Assembly (NCBI RefSeq): GCF_003020125.1
Contig: NZ_PYFW01000016.1
Coordinates: 1 to 64,000 of the forward strand
DNA length: 64,000 nucleotides
Source: Bradyrhizobium sp. MOS003
GTDB taxonomy: Bacteria; Pseudomonadota; Alphaproteobacteria; Rhizobiales; Xanthobacteraceae
Direction of reading: 5' to 3'
This document shows positions 58,953 through 64,000 of the stretch, in pieces (position 1 is the stretch's first letter; each line of letters starts with the position of its first letter). The position numbers and the translations under genes are program-made. The notes under the pieces are model-generated. The model searched no databases. It saw nothing but the letters and a program-made list of their open reading frames with translations, and was not told where the DNA came from.

Positions 58953-60569
58953 ATGGCGCAGGCCAATACGCATCAGGCCAAAATCCAATTCGGCTATCGC
59001 CGCCACCCCGATCAGGATCGTCCCGGTCAGAATCCGGCCGAGCATCCCATCGTGGTTGTCGGCGCCGGCCCGGTCGGGCTGTCGCTCGCGATTGATCTTG
59101 CCCAGCGCGGCCAGCGGGTCGTCCTGCTGGACGACGCCGATCGCATCGGCGAGGGTTCGCGCGCGATCTGCTTCTCGAAGCGATCGCTGGAATATTGGGA
59201 CCGGCTCGGCGTCGGCGACCGCATGGTTGCCAAGGGCGTGGTGTGGAGCGTCGGCCGGATCTTCCACGGGGAGTCCCTGCTCTACCAGTTCAACCTGCTG
59301 CCTGAGGACGGCCACAAGCGGCCCGCCTTCATCAATCTCCAGCAATACTATGCCGAAGCCTATCTGGTCGATCGCATCCAGGACCTGCCCGATGTCGACC
59401 TGCGCTGGCGCAACAAAGTGACGGCGCTGGAGAGCCGCAACGATTCCGTCGCGTTGACGATCGAAACGCCGGAGGGCGCCTATCGCCTGCAAGCGCAATA
59501 TGTGATCGCCTGCGACGGCGCGCGCTCTTCGCTGCGGCAGATGGTCGGCGCCGAGTTCGCGGGGCAGGTGTTCGAGGACCAGTTCCTGATCGCCGACGTC
59601 AGGATGACGGCGGAATTCCCGACCGAACGCTGGTTCTGGTTCGATCCGCCGTTTCATGCGGGCCGCTCGGCGCTGCTGCACCGGCAGCCTGACGACGTCT
59701 GGCGCATCGACCTCCAGCTCAATCGCTATGCCGATCCGGCTCTCGAGAAGAAGCCGGAAAACGTGCGGCCGCGGATCGCGCGGATGCTCGGCCACGATAA
59801 ATTCGAGTTCGAGTGGATCTCGCTCTACAAGTTCCAGTGCCGGCGGATGGACCGTTTCATCCATGGCCGCGTGATTTTCGCCGGCGATTCCGCTCATCAG
59901 GTCTCGCCGTTCGGCGCACGTGGTGCGAACTCGGGGCTTGAGGACGCGGAAAATCTTTCGTGGAAGCTCGACCGCGTGCTGCGGGGCACTTCGCCCGCGA
60001 GCCTGCTCGAGAGTTATCATGCCGAGCGCAGCCTCGCGGCCGACGAGAACATCCGCGAGTCCACCCGCTCCACCGATTTCATGGCGCCGAACTCGCATCA
60101 GGAAGCGCGGCTGCGCAAGGCGGTGCTGTCGCTCGCCAAGGAGACCGAGTTCGGCAAGCGCATGGTCAATGGCGGGCGGCTGTCGGTGCCGTGCAGCTAC
60201 GAATCGCCGCTGTCGTCGCCGGATGCAGATGTGTGGAGCGGCGGACCACCGCCCGGCTGCTCGATGCTTGATGCGCCAATTGCCGGGCAGGCCTATCTGA
60301 CGGACGCGTTCCGCAAGGACAGAACGGACTTCACCCTGCTGTCGTTCAGCAATGGCACGGCGATCGATGTGCCGGATGGCGTCAGGAATATCCGCATCGG
60401 CGGCGAGGGTGGACTGGCCGATCCCTCGGGCCTTGTCGCAAAGCGCTACGACGCCGCCCCTGGTGCTGCCTATCTGCTCAGGCCCGATGGCTATGTCGCC
60501 GCCCGTTTCCGCCGTCCGACGCGCGCCGCGATCGCGGCGGCGTTGTCGCAGGCCCAAGGTCTCAATTGA
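58953..60569 (+). CDS. FAD-dependent aromatic hydroxylase (MhpA/PheA type)
   Basis: A 538-residue class A flavin monooxygenase. The dinucleotide motif VVGAGPVGLSLAIDLAQRG (about 34-52), the DG motif in VIACDGARSSLRQM and the FAD ribityl motif VIFAGDSAHQVSPFGARGANSGLED are intact. The C-terminal thioredoxin-like part (about 400-535) fits 3-(3-hydroxyphenyl)propionate hydroxylase-like enzymes. Next to hmgA and fahA, the attractive substrate is a hydroxyphenylacetate that it would turn into homogentisate (3-hydroxyphenylacetate 6-hydroxylase type); this is inference. It heads the operon opposite the MarR gene. Confidence 0.87.
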   Translation: MAQANTHQAKIQFGYRRHPDQDRPGQNPAEHPIVVVGAGPVGLSLAIDLAQRGQRVVLLDDADRIGEGSRAICFSKRSLEYWDRLGVGDRMVAKGVVWSVGRIFHGESLLYQFNLLPEDGHKRPAFINLQQYYAEAYLVDRIQDLPDVDLRWRNKVTALESRNDSVALTIETPEGAYRLQAQYVIACDGARSSLRQMVGAEFAGQVFEDQFLIADVRMTAEFPTERWFWFDPPFHAGRSALLHRQPDDVWRIDLQLNRYADPALEKKPENVRPRIARMLGHDKFEFEWISLYKFQCRRMDRFIHGRVIFAGDSAHQVSPFGARGANSGLEDAENLSWKLDRVLRGTSPASLLESYHAERSLAADENIRESTRSTDFMAPNSHQEARLRKAVLSLAKETEFGKRMVNGGRLSVPCSYESPLSSPDADVWSGGPPPGCSMLDAPIAGQAYLTDAFRKDRTDFTLLSFSNGTAIDVPDGVRNIRIGGEGGLADPSGLVAKRYDAAPGAAYLLRPDGYVAARFRRPTRAAIAAALSQAQGLN

Positions 60570-60577
60570 GGTTTCGC

Positions 60578-60802
60578 ATGCCGCTTTCGACAAGCTCCAA
60601 CTTTGCGCGGCCGGACGACGCCTTTCGCGCCATCGTCGAGGCGCATCGCGGCTTCACCGAGGAACAGAGCGCCGATTTCGATACCGCGCTGGTGCTGATC
60701 CTCGCCAACCATATCGGCGACATCGACGTGCTGCGCGAGGCGATCGGGCTCGCCAAGCGTCGCATGATCGACGGCCAGCAGCAGCAACAGCAACAACAAT
60801 AA
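60578..60802 (+). CDS. DUF2783-like small protein with polyglutamine tail
   Basis: A 74-residue protein. ATG 60578 with GAGG six bases upstream is preferred over a TTG at 60566 that overlaps the hydroxylase stop. The body (FARPDDAFRAIVEAHRGF, DFDTALVLILANHIGD, VLREAIGLAKRRM) is helical and matches small DUF2783-type proteins found after such hydroxylase genes. It ends in a run of eight glutamines coded by CAG and CAA triplets, likely a slippage-derived extension. Function unknown; its position in the operon suggests a helper of the hydroxylase or of a neighbour. Confidence 0.75.
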   Translation: MPLSTSSNFARPDDAFRAIVEAHRGFTEEQSADFDTALVLILANHIGDIDVLREAIGLAKRRMIDGQQQQQQQQ

Positions 60803-60826
60803 CCCAGCGACTCAAAGGACGAATTG

Positions 60827-61783
60827 ATGGCGAAGAACTTCGCATCCACCGGCGATCTCGCCGAGAAGAAGATCACCTTCTCCGAGATCGGCACCGATCT
60901 CTACGCCTTCACCGCCGAGGGCGATCCGAACACCGCCGTGATCGTCGGCGACGACGGCTGCCTGGTGTTCGACGCGCAGGCAACGCCTGCGATGGCCAAC
61001 AAGGTGATCGAGCGCGTGCGCACCGTCACCGACAAGCCGATCAAATATGTCGTGTTGTCGCACTATCACGCCGTGCGCGTGCTCGGGGCCTCCGCCTATC
61101 ACGCGCAGGGCATCGTCGCCTCGCAGGAGACCTATCGCCTGATCGAAGAGCGCGGCCAGCAGGACTGGGATTCCGAATATGGCCGTTTCCCTCGGCTGTT
61201 CCAGGACGCCCAGAGCATTCCCGGCCTGACCTGGCCGACGCTGACCTTCGAAGGCGAGATGTCGATCTATCTCGGCAAGCGCGAGGTGCGGCTGATGCAG
61301 CTCGGCGCAGGCCACACCTCTGGCGACATCGTCGCCTGGGTGCCCGATGCGGAAGTGATGTTCTCCGGCGACCTCATCGAATATCATTCGGCCTGCTATT
61401 GCGGCGACGCGCATTTGCGCGAGTGGCCGATGACGCTGAACGAGATCCGCAACTTCAATCCCAAGGCGATCGCGCCGGGGCGTGGCGATGCGCTCAAGGG
61501 CACGGCCACCGTGCGCGAAGCCATCGCGATGACGCGGGACTTCGTCACCTCGCTCTATGGCGCCGCCGAAATCTCGGTCGCCAAGGGGCGCACGCTGAAG
61601 GAATCGATGGCCGCGACGCGCGAGGTGATGGACCCGAAATTCCATAGCTTCGCAATTTACGAGCACTGCCTGCCGTTCAACGTGTCGCGCGCCTATGACG
61701 AAGCATCGGGCATCGACGACCCCGTGATCTGGACCGACAAGCGCGACCAGGAGATGTGGGCGGCCCTGCAAGGAGGAGGATAG
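60827..61783 (+). CDS. Metallo-beta-lactamase-fold protein with altered metal motif
   Basis: A 318-residue protein from ATG 60827 (AAAGGA seven bases upstream), not the in-frame TTG at 60824. The fold is clear (AVIVGDDGCLVFDAQATPAMANKVIERVRTVTDKPIKYVVLSHYH; GAGHTSGDIVAWVPDAEVMFSGDLIEY), but the H-x-H-x-D-H motif reads His79-Tyr-His81-Ala-Val83-Arg84, losing the Asp and last His. The later His in GAGHTSGD and Asp in FSGDLIE remain. It may hold one metal or none. It ends two bases before hmgA, within the operon, so a step in homogentisate-type metabolism is likely though unknown. Confidence 0.83.
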   Translation: MAKNFASTGDLAEKKITFSEIGTDLYAFTAEGDPNTAVIVGDDGCLVFDAQATPAMANKVIERVRTVTDKPIKYVVLSHYHAVRVLGASAYHAQGIVASQETYRLIEERGQQDWDSEYGRFPRLFQDAQSIPGLTWPTLTFEGEMSIYLGKREVRLMQLGAGHTSGDIVAWVPDAEVMFSGDLIEYHSACYCGDAHLREWPMTLNEIRNFNPKAIAPGRGDALKGTATVREAIAMTRDFVTSLYGAAEISVAKGRTLKESMAATREVMDPKFHSFAIYEHCLPFNVSRAYDEASGIDDPVIWTDKRDQEMWAALQGGG

Positions 61784-61785
61784 AC

Positions 61786-63132
61786 ATGAACATCAACACC
61801 TCGCCTGATCAGATCATCCGCAGCTCGGCGCAGGTGACGCCGGGCTACATGTCCGGCTTCGGCAACAGCTTCGAGACCGAGGCGCTGCCCGGCGCGCTGC
61901 CGATCGGTCGTAACTCGCCGCAGCGCTGCGCCTATGGGCTCTATGCCGAGCAACTCTCCGGCTCGCCCTTCACCGCGCCCCGCGGCAGCAATGAGCGCTC
62001 GTGGCTCTACCGCATCCGCCCCTCGGTGAAGCATTCCGGGCGTTTCGAGAAGGCCGATGCCGGCCTGTGGCGCTCGGCGCCGTGTCATGAATACGATTTG
62101 CCGATCGCGCAGATGCGCTGGGATCCGACGCCGCTTCCGAAGGAGGATGTGACCTTCGTTCAGGGCGTGCAGACCATGACGACGGCCGGCGACGTCAACA
62201 CGCAAGCCGGCATGTCCGCGCATGTCTTTCTCATCACCAAATCGATGGTGGATCAGCATTTCTACAATGCCGACGGCGAGCTGATGTTCGTGCTGCAGCA
62301 GGGAGACTTGCGCCTCGTCACCGAGTTCGGCCGCATCGACGCCGAGCCCGGCGAGATCGTGGTGATTCCGCGCGGCGTCAAGTTCCGGGTCGAGATTCCG
62401 AACGGGCCGGCGCGGGGCTATCTCTGCGAGAATTACGGCGGCGCGTTCACGCTGCCGGAGCGCGGGCCGATCGGCGCCAATTGCCTGGCCAATGCGCGCG
62501 ACTTCCTCACGCCGGTCGCGCATTACGAGGACAAGGACACGCCGACCGAGCTCTACGTGAAATGGGGCGGGGCGCTGTTCAAGACGTCCTTGCCGCATTC
62601 GCCGATCGACGTGGTCGCCTGGCATGGCAATTACGCGCCCTACAAATACGATCTGCGCACCTTCTCTCCCGTCGGTGCGATCGGCTTCGATCATCCCGAT
62701 CCCTCGATCTTCACGGTGCTGACCTCACCGTCGGAGACCGCGGGCACGGCGAATATCGATTTCGTGATCTTCCCCGAGCGCTGGATGGTGGCCGACAACA
62801 CCTTTCGTCCGCCCTGGTACCACATGAACATCATGAGCGAGTTCATGGGCCTGATCTACGGCGTCTACGACGCCAAGCCGCAGGGCTTCGTGCCCGGCGG
62901 CATGAGCCTGCACAATTGCATGCTGCCGCACGGCCCCGACCGCGACGCTTTCGAGCACGCCAGCAACGGCGAGTTGAAGCCGGTGAAGCTGACGGGGACC
63001 ATGGCCTTCATGTTCGAGACCCGCTACCCGCAGCGCGTCACCGCGCATGCGGCGAATGCCTCGACACTCCAGGATGATTACGCGGATTGCTGGAAGGGAC
63101 TGGAGAAGCGGTTCGATCCGAACCGGCCGTAG
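61786..63132 (+). CDS. hmgA: Homogentisate 1,2-dioxygenase
   Basis: A 448-residue non-haem iron enzyme that opens the ring of homogentisate to maleylacetoacetate in tyrosine and phenylacetate catabolism. The start GYMSGFGNSFETEALPGALP is diagnostic. Iron ligands His346 and Glu352 (WYHMNIMSEF) and His382 (LPHGPDRD) have the 6- and 30-residue spacing of the human enzyme. ATG 61786 has AGGAGGAGG six bases upstream. It is followed by a palindromic repeat and fahA; maleylacetoacetate isomerase is not in view. Confidence 0.97.
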   Translation: MNINTSPDQIIRSSAQVTPGYMSGFGNSFETEALPGALPIGRNSPQRCAYGLYAEQLSGSPFTAPRGSNERSWLYRIRPSVKHSGRFEKADAGLWRSAPCHEYDLPIAQMRWDPTPLPKEDVTFVQGVQTMTTAGDVNTQAGMSAHVFLITKSMVDQHFYNADGELMFVLQQGDLRLVTEFGRIDAEPGEIVVIPRGVKFRVEIPNGPARGYLCENYGGAFTLPERGPIGANCLANARDFLTPVAHYEDKDTPTELYVKWGGALFKTSLPHSPIDVVAWHGNYAPYKYDLRTFSPVGAIGFDHPDPSIFTVLTSPSETAGTANIDFVIFPERWMVADNTFRPPWYHMNIMSEFMGLIYGVYDAKPQGFVPGGMSLHNCMLPHGPDRDAFEHASNGELKPVKLTGTMAFMFETRYPQRVTAHAANASTLQDDYADCWKGLEKRFDPNRP

Positions 63133-63143
63133 CTCGTTGCGTC

Positions 63144-63240
63144 CTCATTCCGGGATGCGCCGAAGGCGCAGGCCCGGAATCCATAACCACGATCGTGAGT
63201 ATGGATTCCGGGCTCGCGCTCCGCGCGCCCCGGAATGACG
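63144..63240. repeat. Palindromic interspersed repeat (CATTCCGGGG family)
   Basis: Starts CTCATTCCGGGATGCGCCG and ends GCGCCCCGGAATGACG, with inner CCCGGAATCCATAACC and GTATGGATTCCGGG exactly inverted. It lies between hmgA and fahA, inside the putative operon. A third copy of this family in the window. Confidence 0.8.
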
Positions 63241-63277
63241 GCGGAAAAACCGTCAAGAAACATCCGGCAGGAAACCC

Positions 63278-64000
63278 ATGCCCCATCCCCACGACCCCAT
63301 CCTTCGCTCCTTCATCGACGTCGATCCTTCTTCCGACTTCCCGATCCAGAACCTGCCCTACGGGGTATTCTCCACCGCGGCGAATCCGACGCCGCGGGTC
63401 GGCGTGGCGATCGGCGACTACGTGCTCGATCTCTGGGAGCTCGAGCAGGATTGCCGGCTCGAGGTCGGGCCGCTCGGCGTATTCTCGGGGGCTTCGCTCA
63501 ATCCCTTCATGGCACTAGGACCGAAAGTCTGGACCAAGACGCGCGCGCGCATCAGCGAGCTGCTGCGCCATGATCATCCGGAGCTGCGCGACAACGAGGA
63601 GTTGCGCACCCGCGCGCTGGTGCCGATGCGCGACGCAAGGCTGCATCTGCCGTTCACGGTCTCCGGCTATACCGATTTCTACTCTTCCAAGGAGCACGCC
63701 ACCAATGTCGGCGTGATGTTCCGCGGCAAGGACAACGCGCTGCAGCCGAACTGGCTGCACATGCCGATCGCCTATAACGGCCGCGCCTCGACCGTCGTCG
63801 TGTCGGGCACCAAGGTGAAGCGCCCGCGCGGGCAGCTGAAGCCGCCGAATGTGGACGCGCCGAGCTTCGGCCCGTGCAAGCGGCTCGATTTCGAGCTGGA
63901 GATGGGCGTGGTGATCGGCCAGCCCTCAGCCATGGGCGGCATGTTGAGCGAGCAACAGGCCGAGGAGATGATTTTCGGCTTCGTGCTGCTCAACGACTGG
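63278..64000 (+). CDS. fahA: Fumarylacetoacetase, N-terminal 241 residues (runs off the window)
   Basis: ATG 63278 with CAGGA seven bases upstream opens a frame that continues past the window end. The SH3-like N-terminal domain (FPIQNLPYGVFSTAANPTPRVGVAIGDYVLDLWELE) and the start of the catalytic domain are visible: Asp in SGYTDFYSSKEHATNVG and Glu residues in LDFELEMGVVIG, the metal ligands of fumarylacetoacetate hydrolases. It cleaves fumarylacetoacetate to fumarate and acetoacetate, the last step after hmgA. Confidence 0.95.
   Translation, partial: MPHPHDPILRSFIDVDPSSDFPIQNLPYGVFSTAANPTPRVGVAIGDYVLDLWELEQDCRLEVGPLGVFSGASLNPFMALGPKVWTKTRARISELLRHDHPELRDNEELRTRALVPMRDARLHLPFTVSGYTDFYSSKEHATNVGVMFRGKDNALQPNWLHMPIAYNGRASTVVVSGTKVKRPRGQLKPPNVDAPSFGPCKRLDFELEMGVVIGQPSAMGGMLSEQQAEEMIFGFVLLNDW

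Noticed and set aside
1..64000. tRNA, rRNA, CRISPR array, insertion sequence or prophage
   Set aside because: Read through on both strands without seeing cloverleaf-like sequence, regular direct repeats with spacers, transposase motifs or phage genes.

Overview
The window looks like a chromosomal segment of a Bradyrhizobium-type alphaproteobacterium (order Hyphomicrobiales). The grounds are a strongly GC-rich sequence with long antisense shadow frames, many NMT1/SsuA-type ABC importers and signal-transduction proteins, a FixJ-like regulator, and interspersed palindromic repeats of the kind I associate with Bradyrhizobium and Rhodopseudomonas. No rRNA, tRNA, CRISPR array, insertion sequence or prophage was seen. 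The genus is an inference.

Layout. 1-7.6 kb is signalling: the end of cheW, cheY, cheR, a small PilZ-like protein, three more response regulators and a 1197-residue hybrid histidine kinase. 7.8-13.9 kb is a GntR-controlled unit with an ABC importer, a pentonate-type IlvD/Edd dehydratase and an RraA-fold aldolase candidate. 14-21 kb holds oligopeptidase B, an MBOAT acyltransferase with a DltD/SGNH-like partner, a serine/alanine-glyoxylate aminotransferase and a nuclease-like protein. 21.4-30.2 kb is a mixed region: an unknown 575-residue protein, a caspase-fold protein lacking both catalytic residues, an orphan HlyD-type adaptor, a PAS-only protein, a secreted lactonase-type propeller, a proline-rich secreted protein, a VOC protein and two very small genes. 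30.3-36.7 kb has a Cache-PAS-GGDEF-EAL protein, a LysM protein and a Spy/CpxP-like protein.

36.7-43.4 kb is a tight eight-gene unit on the minus strand: GntR regulator, substrate-binding protein, permease, ATPase, second permease, polysaccharide-deacetylase-like protein, fumarylacetoacetate-hydrolase-family protein and MetE-like protein. Its substrate cannot be told from the sequence. 43.5-57 kb carries an unknown protein, a membrane class III nucleotide cyclase, an AsmA protein, a Crp/Fnr regulator, an RND pump with adaptor, an OmpA-like protein and a second pseudo-caspase fused to TPR repeats. 57.4-64 kb is a lactonase-like hydrolase followed by the homogentisate cluster: MarR regulator divergent from an aromatic hydroxylase, a DUF2783-like protein, a metallo-beta-lactamase-fold protein, hmgA and the start of fahA.

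The most interesting pattern joins distant parts. The Crp/Fnr regulator keeps the Arg-Glu...Arg recognition residues of E. coli CRP. Two perfect TGTGA-N6-TCACA palindromes in the window lie in the divergent upstream regions of the two pseudo-caspase genes, and one-mismatch versions lie upstream of the regulator itself and of the proline-rich secreted protein. A cyclase sits close by. This suggests a cyclic-nucleotide regulon that includes catalytically dead caspase-like envelope proteins.
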